A stretch of 64,000 bases of DNA from Desmodus rotundus. Taxonomy: Eukaryota; Chordata; Mammalia; Chiroptera; Phyllostomidae. Both the position numbers and the translations under genes were made by a program. The notes under the pieces are model-generated. The model was given only the letters and a program-made list of their open reading frames with translations. It searched no databases and was not told where the DNA came from. Shown here one piece after another: positions 34,153 through 44,943 of the stretch. The stretch is from NCBI RefSeq assembly GCF_022682495.2, contig NC_071396.1:59351159-59415158 (forward strand), read 5' to 3'. Position 1 is the stretch's first letter, and each line of letters begins with the position of its first letter.

Positions 34153-35030
34153 ATGGGAAGACAAAGAAACAAACCCAAAATGAAAAAGCAAGAGAATTCT
34201 CCAGAAAAATTACTACATGAAATGAAAGCAATCAATTTATCAGATAGAGAGGTTAGAATAATGATTATAAGGGTACTAAACAGCATTAAAAAAAGACATA
34301 GAAACCATAACAAATGATCAGTCAGAAATAAAGAATGCAGTATATGAAATAAATAATACACTGGAAGGAATAAACAGTAGGTTAGATGAAGCAGAGGATC
34401 AAAGCAGTGTTTTAGAAGACAAAGTAGAAAAAACAATCAGGCAGAGCAGCAAAAAGAAAAAAAAAAGAATTTTAACAAATGAAGAGCGCTTAAAAAACAT
34501 TTCAGACAACATGAAGTGTAACAACATCTGCATCATGGGAATACCAGGAGAAGAGTGTGTGCAAGGGATCGAGAACCTATTTGAAGAAATAATGACTGAA
34601 AACTTCCTTAATCTGGTGAAAGAAAAAGTCACACAAGTCCAGGAAGCTCAGAGAGTCCCAAACAAGTTGGACCCAAAGAGACCTACATCAAGACACATCA
34701 TAATTAAAATGACAGGACTTAAAGATAAAGAGAGAATCCTAAAAGCTGCAAGAGGAAAGCAGGTAGTTACCTACAAGAGAGCACCAAGTAGACTATCATC
34801 TCATTACTCATCAGAGACATTTCTGGCCAACAGTGAGTAGTGTGAAATAATCAAGGTGATGAAAAGCAAGGACTACAACCAAGGCTATTACACCCAGCAA
34901 GGCTATCATTTAAAATCGAAGGAGAAGGATACAAAATCGAAGGATATAAAAGCAGATTCCCAGACCAGAAAAAGCTAAAGGAGTTTGTGAACACCAAAGC
35001 AGTATGGCAACAAATGTTAAAGAGCTTGCT
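34153..35030 (+). pseudogene. L1 G2 ORF1 remnant
   Basis: Begins MGRQRNKPKMKKQENSPEKL. The best open piece is 34511-34840 (110 codons) with IENLFEEIMTENFLNL, VQEAQRVPNKLDPKRPTSR and the RRM-end segment. The coiled-coil half has frameshifts and stops. The region ends in an acidic, GA-rich stretch where ORF1 passes into the spacer. Confidence 0.75.
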
Positions 35031-35108
35031 TGGAGGAGGAGGAGGGGAGGGGGTGGAGGAGAAAGAGAAGAAGAAGAAGAAGAAAGAAGAAAACAGTCTG
35101 ATAACAAA

Positions 35109-36503
35109 ATGGCACTATATACATACCTATCAATAATCACCTTAGATGTAAATGGCTTAAATGTTCCAACCAAAAGTCATAGGGTGGCTGAATGGCTCAT
35201 AAAATAAGACCCATATATATGCTGCCTCCAAGAAACCCTTCTCAAATTGAAAGATACACACAGACTAGAAGGAAAGGGTTGGAAAAAGACACTTCATGCA
35301 AATGGAAAGGAAAAAAAAGCTGGGGTAGCAGTACTTACATCTGACCAAATAAACTTTAAAACCAAGGCTATAGTAAGAGACAAAGAAGGACACTACATAA
35401 TGACAAATGGAACAATCCAAAAAGAGGATATAACCTTAGTAAACATTTATGCACCCAACATGGGAGCACCTAAATATGTAAAGCAAATCTTGATGGACAT
35501 AGAGGGAGAGACTGACAGAAATACAGTCATAGTTGGGGATTTTAACACCCCATTGACTTCAGTGGATAGATCCTCCAGGCAGAAAATCAACAAGGAAACA
35601 GCAACTTTAAACAACACACTCGATCAAATGGATTTAATTGATATTTTCAGAGCATTTCATCCCAAAGCAACAGAATATACATACTTTTCAAGTATACATG
35701 GAATGTTTTCTAGGTTAGACCACATGCTAGGACACAAAACAAGTCTCAATAAATTTAAGAAGACTGAAATCACATCAAGAATCTTCTTGGACCACAATGC
35801 TATGAAACTAGAAATCAATCACAAGAAAACACCAAAAAACATGCAAAGACATGGAAGCTAAAAAACATGTTATGAAATAATGAATGGGTCAACAATAAGA
35901 TCAAAGAAGAAATCAAAAGATATCTTGAAACAAATAAAAATGACAACACAACAAACCAAAATCTGTGGAACATAGGAAGTAGTCCTAAGGGGGAAATTCA
36001 CATTACAGGCCTGTCTCAAAAAATTAAGAAAACGCTCAAACAAACACTCTAACTTCACACTTAAAGGAACTTGAAAAGGAACAACAAACAAAGTCCAAAG
36101 TGAGTAGAAGGAAGAAAGTAATTAAGATTAGAGGAGGAATAAATGAAATAGAGTCTAAAAAAAAAGTGATACAAAAGATCAATGAATCCAGGAGCTAGTT
36201 CTTTGAAAAGATAAACAAGATTGAAAAACCTTAAACCAGATTCATCAAAGAAAAAAGGAGAAAAGACCCAAATAAATAAAATTATAAACGAAACAGGAGA
36301 AATAGCAACTGACACCAAAGATATGCAAATTATTGTAAGAAAATATTATGAACAATTATATGCCAACAAACTGGACAACCTGGATAAAATGGATAAATTC
36401 CTAGAAACATACAATCTTCCAAAAATAAATCAGGAAGAATAAGAGAATCTGAATAGACAGATTACACCTAATGAAACTGAAGCAGTAATCAAGAAACTCT
36501 GAA
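35109..36503 (+). pseudogene. L1 G2 ORF2, endonuclease part
   Basis: Open at 35247-35861 (204 codons). It contains VNIYAPNMGAPKYVKQIL and the endonuclease block VGDFNTPLTSVDRSSRQK with an intact GDFN, followed by LDHMLGHKTSLNKFKK. The segment FLDHNAMKLEIN replaces the usual [12 protein letters not shown], keeping the DH pair. Upstream of 35247 and downstream of 35861 the frame is broken. Confidence 0.8.
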
Positions 36504-36720
36504 CAATCCTGGCTAGTGTGGCTCAGTGAATTGAGCACTGGCTTGTGAACCAAAGGGTCATTGGTTCTATTCCCAGGTCACATGCCTGGGTTTTGGGCCA
36601 GATCCCCAGTAGGGGGTGCATGAGAGGCAACCACACATTGATATTTCTCTCCCTCTCTTTCTCCCTCCCTTCCCCTCTGTCTAAAAATAAATAAATAAAA
36701 TCTTGAAGAAAAAAAAAAAA
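36504..36720 (+). mobile_element. tRNA-derived SINE of VES type
   Basis: Starts ATCCTGGCTAGTGTGGCTCA. Pol III A box TGGCTCAGTGAA at about 36519-36530 and B box GGTTCTATTCC at 36563-36573. Then GAGAGGCAACCACACATTGA, a TCTCTCCCTCTC pyrimidine run, AAATAAATAAAT and an A-rich tail. This is the VES SINE layout known from vespertilionid and related bats. It lies inside the older L1 ORF2; AAACTC flanks both sides (36495-36499 and 36718-36723), a short TSD. Confidence 0.85.
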
Positions 36721-37908
36721 CTCCCGGGGGCTGAGGAAGATGGTGGCAAGATAGGTGGAAGCAGAGTCCACTTCCCCTCAACACCAGTGAAACACCTAGC
36801 TCATCTGAGGAGCAGAACGAACAGCCAACAGTATTCCAGCATATATGAAGATCGGAGACCAAAGATAGAGGACATTGAAAGATCTGACAGTAAGAAGAGT
36901 GCTTAAGGACAATAAGGTCCCTGGGACCTGCGCGGGGACCAGGGTGGCTTAAGTCCGGTCCTGGGAGCGGGGTCTGCTGCAGGATTCTTGGGGGAGAGCC
37001 AGGCTGAGCTGTGTGAGCAGCCAGGTACATGTTTGGACCAGGGGAGCTTGAATAGGAAGAATTTCTCAAAAACAAAAAGAAAATAGAGGCAATCAGGGGC
37101 TAGTTAGAGAACTCTCTGCAGCAGCCCCTGCCTCTGGCGCCCCTCCCCCCTCAGCCCCTGGACTGCAGCCCCAGCGCTCAAGGAAAGCCCAGTTGTGCGC
37201 ACCCAGATCACTGGACTAGGAACCAACAACTGAAACCCCAGCTGGCCCCCCACACCTGAAACCTCGGTGGGTGGGTGCCCACCAGGAGCAGAGGCTAGCT
37301 GCCCCACACACAGGCCCAAGGTGGCAGACCCTCCAGGCCCTCGCACCACCAGCTGGTGACTCAGGCCCAAAGCAGCAGAAAGACTGGCCCTGCGCAACCC
37401 CAGCTCAAAACCGCAGATCTGCTGATAAAACGCCTGGCTGCCTGCCAGGGACCACACAGAAAAGTACCGGTTCTGAACAACTCCTACATAGCCCCTGTGC
37501 ACAGAGCTCTGCAGGGCCTACTGGCTCTCTATGACTGAGGCAGAACACCCAGCAAATGGGAGCTGCAGGGCTAGGGGAGACTGCATTCCCTGGAAAGACT
37601 CGACCCAGTAGGGGGCTGAACTACCCCACAGCAGCACCAAGAGCCCCTAGCATATAAGACAGCAAAGAGCAAGAAGGGAGAGTGTGAGTTGCCCCTAATT
37701 CATGCAACTAAAGGACAGCACAACTGGTGAAGTAAAGGCGTAGTGGGGAGCAGAAGGAACCAGAAGAACTGGCCTGCAGGCTGAAAACAGGGAAGAGTCT
37801 GGCTCAGGAAGGGAGAGAAGTGAAAACAATCCTTCCAACCAAACCCTCCCATTCCACAGACAGGAAGAACAGCAGAACTAACCTGACCAGTTTAAAACAA
37901 GCAGAAGA

Positions 37909-38191
37909 CTTTTTCTTTTTTTCCTTATCTCCTTTCCCCCTGAATTCCTTCTTCCTTTCTGCCCTTCTTTCTTTTTATTTAAATTTTATTCCTTCTTCCT
38001 TCCATCCTTTACCTTTTTTATTCCTTCTTTCTGCCTTCTTTTATTTATTCTTTTTTAAATTTACGTAAAATTCCTTCTTATCTTGCCTCCGATCTTTCTT
38101 TATTCCCGCTCCCTTCCTTCCTTTCCTTTTCTATTCCCTTTTTCCCTCCTCCCGTTGTTTCACACTCTTTCTCTTTTTTCCACAGGTGAGA
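37909..38191 (+). promoter_or_regulatory. L1-C 5' UTR pyrimidine tract ending in CACAG|GTGAGA
   Basis: About 272 nt of T/C-rich sequence, ending TTTTTTCCACAG at 38185 and followed at once by GTGAGACAATAAAACC. It is the best-formed acceptor of the four copies (uninterrupted T run before CCACAG). ORF1 starts 213 nt downstream. Confidence 0.5.
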
Positions 38192-38398
38192 CAATAAAAC
38201 CTGGACTATTGAAAAGACCAGAGTTAGACCCTGTTACACCCATAAACATCAGATCAAGACCAGTGAGCACAGGAGATTAAGGAGACAGCATCACAAAATC
38301 CCATTGACATTCTACCACAGAAGTTCATACCATAAACCCAGGGAGTCAGAATAGATCAATAAAAGAAGCAGAAGCTAACAAGAAGAGTCTCACAAACA

Positions 38399-39376
38399 AT
38401 GGGAGACAAAGAAACAATCCCCAAATGAAAGGAAAGGAGGAAGCCTCAGAAAGAATGCTAACTGAAAAAGAGGCAAGTCAACTATCAGATACTGAGTTGA
38501 AAGCAATGGTTATCAGGAAGCTCACTGAGCTCAAAGAGAACTACCAAAAACTACAGGGAAACTACAATGAACTCACTGCAAACTATATCAACATGAAAAA
38601 GGAAATAGAAACTATCAACAAGGGCCAAGAGGAAATGAAGAATACAATTTCTGAATTGAAGAACACAGTAGAAGGAAGGAAAAGCAGACTTGATGAAGCA
38701 GAGGATCGGATCAGCGAGCTGGAGGACAAAGTAGAAAAAAAAGCCCAGAAAGAGCAAGAAAAGGAAAAGAGGCTCAGAAAGAATGAAGAGGCAATAAGGG
38801 AAATGCAGGACAACATGAAATGTAACAGTATCCATATAATAGGCATGACAGAAGGAGAAGAAGAAGAGCAAGGGATAGAAAACCTGTTTGAAAAAGTAAT
38901 GATGGAAAATTTCCCTAATCTGAGGAGAGAAAAAGTCACCCAAATCCAGGAATCACAGAGAGTCCCAAGCAAGAGGAACCCAAAGAGACCCAGTGCAAGA
39001 CACATCATAATTAAAATGGCAAAATTCCAAGACAAAGAGAGTATCTTAAAGGCAGCAAGGGAGAAAAAGGAAGTAACACACAAGGAGCCCCAATAAGGTT
39101 AGCAACTGACTTCTCAATGGAAACGCTCCAAGCCAGAAGAGAATGGCAAAAAATATTGCAGGTAATGAGAACCAGAGGCCTGCAACCAAGACTACTTTAC
39201 CCAGCAAGGCTCTCAATCAAGATAGAAGGCCAAATAAAGAGTTTCCCAGACAAAAGAAGTCTAAAAGAATGCACTTCCACGAAACCAGCTCTGCAAGAGA
39301 TGCTAAAGGGACTGCTTTCAGGAAAGGAAGGAAAAGAGAAAGACAGAGGAACACAGGTAGGAAAAAATGGCAATGA
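38399..39376 (+). pseudogene. L1-C ORF1: RNA-binding protein, frameshifted twice
   Basis: A one-base loss in codons 2-3 of MGRQRN shifts the start. From an internal methionine at 38425 the frame is open for 223 codons: coiled coil (residues about 30-130), RRM with IHIIGMTEGEEEEQGIENLF, then AREKKEVTHKEPQ and stop. The stop comes from the same one-base G-run deletion as in L1-A. The C-terminal domain is open at 39117-39440, where the normal TAA is changed (GAATAA to GAACAA). Confidence 0.85.
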
Positions 39377-42300
39377 ACAACTGCCTATCGATAATACCCT
39401 TAAATGTAAATGGATTAAATGCTCCAAACAAAACACATAGAATAGCTGAATGGGTAAGAAAACATGACCCACACATATGCTGCCTACAAGACACCCATCT
39501 CAGGACAAGAGACTTACACAGACTGAAAGTGAAGGGCTGGAAACAATTTTTCCAAGCAAATGGACAGGGAAAAAAAGCAGGGGTAGCAATACTCATATCA
39601 GACAAAATAGACTTCCAAAGAAGGGCCATAAAGAGAGATCCAGAAGGTCACTTCATGATACTCAAAGGAAGAATCCACCAAGAAGACATAAACATTGTAA
39701 ATATATATGCATCCAACATAGGAGCACCCAAATACATAAAGAAAATCTTGGAGGACTTCAAGAAAGATATTGACAGCAACACAATTATAGTAGGGGACTT
39801 TAACACACACTGTCAAAAATGGACAGGTATTCCAAACAAAATATTAACAAGGATATTGTGTCACTTAACAATACCCTAGATGAAATGGACTTAACTGATA
39901 TATATAGAGAGAGCTTTTCATCCCAAAGAAGCAAAATACATATTCTTTTCAAGTGCACATGGAACTTTTTCAAAGATAGACCACATGATAGGACACAAAG
40001 CAAGCCTCAAAAAATTCAAGAAAATTGAAATCATATCAAGCATTTTCTCTGACCACAAGGGACTGAAACTAGAAACCAACCCCAAAGGAAAAAACCCAAA
40101 ACACTCAAAATCATGGAGACTGAATGGCATGCTATTAAACAATGAATGGGTCAAGAACGAGATTAGGGAAGAAATCAAAAACTTTCTGGAAAAAATGAAA
40201 ATGAACTAACAACAACCCAAAACATATGGGACACTACAAAGGCAGCCCTGAGAGGGAAGTTCATAGCAATACAGGCCTACCTTAAAAAGACAGAAACATT
40301 TCAAACAAACAACCTAACCCTATGCCTACACGAACTGGAGGAACAACAAGAAAGACAGCCCAGAGCAAGCAGAAGGAAGGAAATAACCAAGATCAGAGGA
40401 GAGTTAAATGATATAGACTAAAAGTACAATTCAAAGGATCAATGAATCCAGGAGCTGTTTCTTTGAAAAGATAAACAAAATCGACAAGCCTTTAGTAGGC
40501 ACATCAAGACAAAAAGAGAGAGGATCCAAATAAACACAATTAGAAATGAAAGAGGAGAGATTACAAGTGATATCAAAGAAATACAAAGGATTGTAAGAAA
40601 TTACTGTGAAGAACTGTATGCCAAGAAATTTGAAAACCTAGGGGAAATGGACACATTTCTAGAAAAATATAATCTTCCAAAACTGAATGAAGAAGAAGCA
40701 GAAAACCCGAACAGACCAAAAACAGCAGACAAAATTGAAGGAATCATCAAAAAACTCCCAACACACAAAAGCCCTAGACCAGTTGGTTTCACAGGAGAAT
40801 TCTACAAAGCATTTAAGGAAGAGCTAACCCCTATCCTTCACAGACTATTTTAAAAAATCCAAACTGATGGAAGACTCCCAAACTCTTTTTATGAAGCCAG
40901 CATCATCTTAATCCCCAAACCAGATAAAGACACAAGGAAGAAAGAATACTTCAGGCCAATATCGCTGATGAACACAGATGCTAAAATTCGCAACAAAATA
41001 TTGGCAAACCGCATCCAGCAATACATTAAAAACATCATCCACCATGACCAAGTGGGATTCATCCCAGGGAAGCAAGGATGGTACAATATTCGCAAATCAA
41101 TAAACATAACACATCACATCAATAACTGCAAAGATAAAAGTCACAAGATCATGTCAGTAGATGCGGAAAAAGCATTTGATAAGATATAGCACCCATTTCT
41201 GATAAAAACACTCAGCAAAGTGGGAATAGAGGGAGCACTCCTCAACATAATAAAGGCCATATATAAGAGACCTACAGCCAACATCATACTCAATGGACAA
41301 AAACTTAGAGCTTTCCCACTAAGATCAGGAACAAGACAAGGATGCCCTCTCTCACCACTCCTATTCAACCTAGTATTGGAAGTCCTAGCCACAGCAATCA
41401 GACAAGAAAAAGCAATAAAAGGCATCCAAATTGGAAAGGAGGAAATGAAACTGTCACTGATTGCAGATGACATGATAGTGTACATGGAAAATCATATAGA
41501 CTCCACCAAAAAAATACTCGACCTAATAAATGAATTTGGCAATACAGCTGGATACAAAATCAATACTCAGAAATCAAAAGCATTCCTGTACACCAACAAC
41601 GAAACTGCAGAACCAGAAATCAGGAAAAAAATCCCATTTGATATAGCAACTAGAAAAATCAAGTACCTAGGAATCAACCTAACCAAGGAGGTAAAAGACC
41701 TGTACTCAGAAAACTACACAACACTAAAGAAAGAAATTAATGAACACAGAAACAAATGGAAGTATGTACCATGCTCATGGATTGGAAGAATTAACATCAT
41801 CAAAATGGCCATACTTCCCAAAGCAGTTTATAGATGCAATGCAACTCCTATTAGAGTACTCATGAAATATTTCACAGATATGGAATAAACATTTCAGAAA
41901 TTTATATGGAGTCATAAAGGACCCCGAATAGCTGCAGCAATTTTGAGAAAAAAAAAAAAAGCAGGAGGTATCACAATACCTGATATCAAACTGTATTACA
42001 AGGCCATTGTAATCAAAACAGACTGGTACTGGCATGAAAACAGGCACATAGACCAATGGAACAGAACAGAGAGCCCAGAAATAAACTCAAGCCTTTACAG
42101 TCAATTAATATTTGACAAAGGAGGCAGGAGCATAAAATGGAGCAGAAACAGCCTCTTCAACAGATGGTGTTGGGAGATCTGGACAGCTACGTCCAAAAAA
42201 ATTAAACTCGATCACTAAATTACGCCATACACAAAAATAAACTCATGATGGATAAAAGACTTAAATATAAGTTGTAACACCATAAAAGTCCTAGAGGAAA

Positions 42301-43189
42301 ACATTGGCAGGAAAATCTCAGACATTCCATGCAGCAACATCCTCACAGACATGTCCCCTAAAGCAAGGGACATAAAGGAAAGAATAAACAAATGGGACCT
42401 CATCAAAATAAAAAGCTTCTGCATGGCTAAGGAAAACAGTACCAAATTACAAAGAGAACCAACAGTATGGGAAAACATATTTGCTAATGATACCTCAGAC
42501 AAGGGCCTGATCTCCAAAATATATAAAGAACTCACATGACTCCACTCCAGGAAGACAAACAGCCCAATGAAAAAATGGGCAAAGGACTTGAACAGACACT
42601 TCTCCAAGGAAGACATACAGAGGGCCCAGAGACATATGAAAAGATGCTCAGCATCACTAGCCATCAGAGAGATACAAATTAAAACCACAATGAGGTACCA
42701 TTTCTCACCAGGCAAAGAGTGGCCAACATAAACAAATCCACAAACAAATGCTGGAGAGGGTGTTGAGAAAAAGGAACCCTAGTACATTTTTGGTGGGAAT
42801 GTAGACTGGTGAGGTCACTGTGGAAAACAGTATGGAATTTCCTCAGAAAACTAAAAATGGAACTGCCCTTTGACCCAGCAATTCCGCTGCTGGGATTATA
42901 CCCTAAGAACCCTGAAACACCAATCCAAAAGAACCTGTGCAATCCAATGTTCATAGCAGCACAATTTACAATAGCCAAGTACTGGAAGCAACCTAAGTGC
43001 CCATCAGCAAACGAGTGGATCCAAAAACTATGGTATATTTACACAATGGAATTCTATGCAGCAGAGAGAAAGAAGGAGCTTATACCCTTTGCAACAGCAT
43101 GGATGGAACTGGAGAGCATTATGTTAAGTGAAATAAGCCAGGCGGTGAGGGACAAATACCATATGATCTCACCTTTAACTGGAACATAA
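39367..43189 (+). pseudogene. L1-C ORF2: endonuclease and reverse transcriptase, frameshifted
   Basis: The start MAMNNCLSIIPLNVNGLNAP is intact; 170 codons cover most of the endonuclease up to [12 protein letters not shown], where a one-base deletion in the C run shifts the frame. RT: 41220-41888 (222 codons) with [11 protein letters not shown] and [11 protein letters not shown], so the catalytic ADD is kept. C-terminal pieces at 41943-42218, 42351-42539 and 42809-43189, ending [11 protein letters not shown] at the normal stop. The ORF1 frame overlaps the ORF2 start by about 14 nt. Confidence 0.88.
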
Positions 43190-43455
43190 TAAATAGAAGA
43201 AAAAAGAAACCAAATATAACCGGAGACATTGAATTTAAGAACAATCTAACAATGGGCAGGGGGGAGTGGGGAGGGGACAGTGAGGATAGGGGATTACAGG
43301 AACTACTTTAAAGGACACATGGACGAAATCAAGGGGGAGGGTGGAGGTGGGGGAGGGAGGGGGGTTTGGCTGGGGTGGGGTGGAGGGATGGGGAGAAAAG
43401 GCACACAACTGTGACTGAATAACAATAAAAAATTTAAAAATAAAAGAAAAAAAAA

Positions 43456-43632
43456 TCTCCCAATAAACCAATATTGTGGACTGGATGCCTTCAAAAGTGA
43501 ATTTTGCCAAACATTTTGAGAACTAATACCACTCCTTTTCAAAATCTTTCATAAAATTTAGGAGAAAGCTCCCAAACTCATTTCATGAGGCCAGGATTAT
43601 CCTAATCCAAAACCAGATAAAGATACTACAGA
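43456..43632 (+). mobile_element. Older L1 (copy G2), resumed ORF2 fragment
   Basis: CTCCCAATAAACCAATATTG onward matches the L1 ORF2 stretch that should follow 36500. It ends abruptly at about 43632 in the segment encoding PKPDKDT, without 3' UTR or tail. The copy is 3'-truncated, which is unusual for L1. Confidence 0.8.
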
Positions 43633-43895
43633 GAGTCTTGTCTAGGTGGCACACCTAAGAAGGACAGAGGAGGACACTAACTATAGCTACTGACTTGTGA
43701 TGTGAGCCTGCAATACACCAGACCCTTCTCTTCTATTACAACCCTGGGTTGTGGGCAGCAACTGTTACCTCCATGTTGTGAAGGAGCACAGTGATAAAAG
43801 AGGAGCTTGGAGACTTAGCCAAGTTTGCTGAGCAAAAGGATATGGAGCCAGTCAAGATGCCAGCTCTGGGCCACAGCCCTGTGCTAGCGTTTCAG
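43633..43895 (+). repeat. MIR relics
   Basis: 43633-43672 may be the right part of the MIR cut at 33358. 43675-43895 reads as a separate, better MIR: TTACCTCCATGTTGTGAAGG, GAGCTTGGAGACTTAGCC, GCCAGCTCTGGGCCACAG. Confidence 0.5.
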
Positions 43896-43949
43896 CACCC
43901 TGGTGAGGGCTCAGCTTCCTGTTATGGCTGAGAAACCACTAAGCTCAGG

Positions 43950-44230
43950 TGGAACTTGCTTTTCAGGTTGACAGCTCTTCTCTCTAACCTCCACTCCTAC
44001 CCCCAGGACACACACACACAAACACCCACACACTGTTTCAGCCACATTCACCTACTTGCTTTCCTGGAATGTACCAACATTTTCTGCCTCAGGGCCTTCA
44101 TTCTTCTTATCCTTCTTCCCAAGTTCCTTTCTCCAGATCTTTGCCTTGTTGGCTTTTCTTTGTCACTTAAGGCTAAGTTCTTTGTCATCTCCTTAGATAA
44201 AACCTCCTTGACTGTCAGACATAAGACATG
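43950..44230 (+). repeat. L2 LINE relic, left half
   Basis: Pyrimidine-rich L2 3' region: CAGGGCCTTCATTCTTC, then CACTTAAGGCTAAGTTCTTT, CATCTCCTTAGATAAAACC and CTCCTTGACTGTCAGAC. It stops at about 44230 and continues at 50107, beyond the nested L1 block. Confidence 0.65.
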
Positions 44231-44821
44231 CAGTCTTTAGCCATGCAGAAGCTTTTTAATTTGATGCAGAACCATTTGTTTATTCTTTCCCTTATTTCCC
44301 TTGCCTAGAGGACGTACTGGAGAAAATATTGCTGCCTGGGATATCTGAAATTTTCCTGCCCATATTTTTCCCAGCACTTTTATGGTGTTCCAGCTTATGT
44401 TTAAGCCTTTTATCCATTTTGAGTTCATTATGGTGTATGCTGTAAGTTGGTGGTCTAGTTTCATTTGTTTACATATACCATTTCAGATCTCCCAGCAGCA
44501 TTTGTTGAAGAGGCTATTTTTACCCTTTTTCTTTTTGCTTCTGCCCTCATTTTCAAATATTAATTGACCATCAAGACATGGGTATATTTCTGGGCTCTCT
44601 ACTCTGTTCCATTGATCTATGTGTCTGTCTTATGCCATAGCAGAATGTTTTGATTAGAGTGGCCTTGCAGTACAGTTTGATATCAGGTATTGTGATCCCT
44701 CTTACTTTGTTCTCCTTCTCAAGATTGCTGAGACTATTCAGAGTCATTTTTGGTTCCATATAAATTTTTGAAATATTTGTTCTAAATCTGTGAAATATGT
44801 CATTGGTATTATCATCAAAAT
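44231..44821 (-). mobile_element. Twin-primed older L1 (copy T), inverted 5' segment
   Basis: Antisense L1 ORF2 sequence from the segment encoding SFCMAKE (left end) back toward the segment before the [11 protein letters not shown] block (right end). The direct-orientation remainder starts at 49126, about 20-25 nt further 3' in L1 coordinates. An inverted segment next to the 5' TSD, followed by the adjoining 3' segment in direct orientation, is the signature of twin priming. The same repeat of about 10 bp (ATGCAGTCTT versus GTGCAGCCTT) may be the TSD. Confidence 0.8.
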
Positions 44822-44837
44822 AAAAAGGAAACCAACC
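44822..44837. repeat. TSD of the U6-L1 chimera, left copy
   Basis: AAAAAGGAAACCAACC; the right copy at 49126-49141 reads AAGAAGGGAACCAACC, 14 of 16 identical. Both match the expected L1 target sequence. Confidence 0.85.
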
Positions 44838-44844
44838 GTGCTCA

Positions 44845-44894
<50 letters not shown>

Positions 44895-44943
44895 GGCCTT
44901 GTGCAAGGATGACAAGCAAATTTGTGAAGTGTTCCATATTTTT
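44838..44943 (+). ncRNA. RNU6 (pseudogene): U6 snRNA retro-copy fused to L1 (pseudogene)
   Basis: 106 bp, starting GTGCTCACTTCGGCAGCACA and ending TTCCATATTTTT, i.e. from the first nucleotide of U6 through its terminal U run. The ACAGAGA box and the AGC triad are present (ACAGAGAAGATTAGCATGGC). Against the standard mammalian U6 there are several point changes and a one-base loss near GCCTTGTGC (normally GCCCCTGCGC). There is no U6-type upstream promoter: the preceding bases are L1 and the TSD. It is directly followed by L1 sequence at 44944. U6 normally works in the spliceosome; this copy is a retrotransposition by-product. Confidence 0.95.

Larger units (their letters stand above)
33359..36503 (+). 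mobile_element. Older L1 (copy G2): 5' UTR, ORF1, start of ORF2
   Basis: Starts ACCCAAGATGGTGGAGGAGT. 5' UTR to 34152, ORF1 from 34153, GA-rich spacer 35035-35097, ORF2 from ATG at 35109. It is interrupted at 36503 by a SINE and then by L1-C, and it resumes at 43456-43632 in mid-ORF2. Same subfamily as G1 on the far left. No intact ORF. Confidence 0.9.
36726..43455 (+). mobile_element. L1-C: full-length young L1
   Basis: About 6.73 kb: 5' UTR 36726-38398 with GGAAGATGGTGGCAAGATAG, ORF1 38399-39376, ORF2 39367-43189, a G-rich 3' UTR (43328-43400) and an A-rich tail to 43455. It is inserted directly 3' of the VES SINE. The flanking duplication is at best CTCCC (36721-36725 and 43458-43462), an unusually short TSD. 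The host L1 continues correctly afterwards. Confidence 0.93.

Noticed and set aside
36504..36720. Functional tRNA gene
   Set aside because: A and B boxes are present but the sequence continues into SINE body and A-rich tail. It does not fold as a canonical tRNA in my reading.
44838..44943. Functional U6 snRNA gene
   Set aside because: No upstream U6 promoter elements (TATA, PSE) are visible. It lies between a TSD and L1 sequence and carries several substitutions and a deletion.
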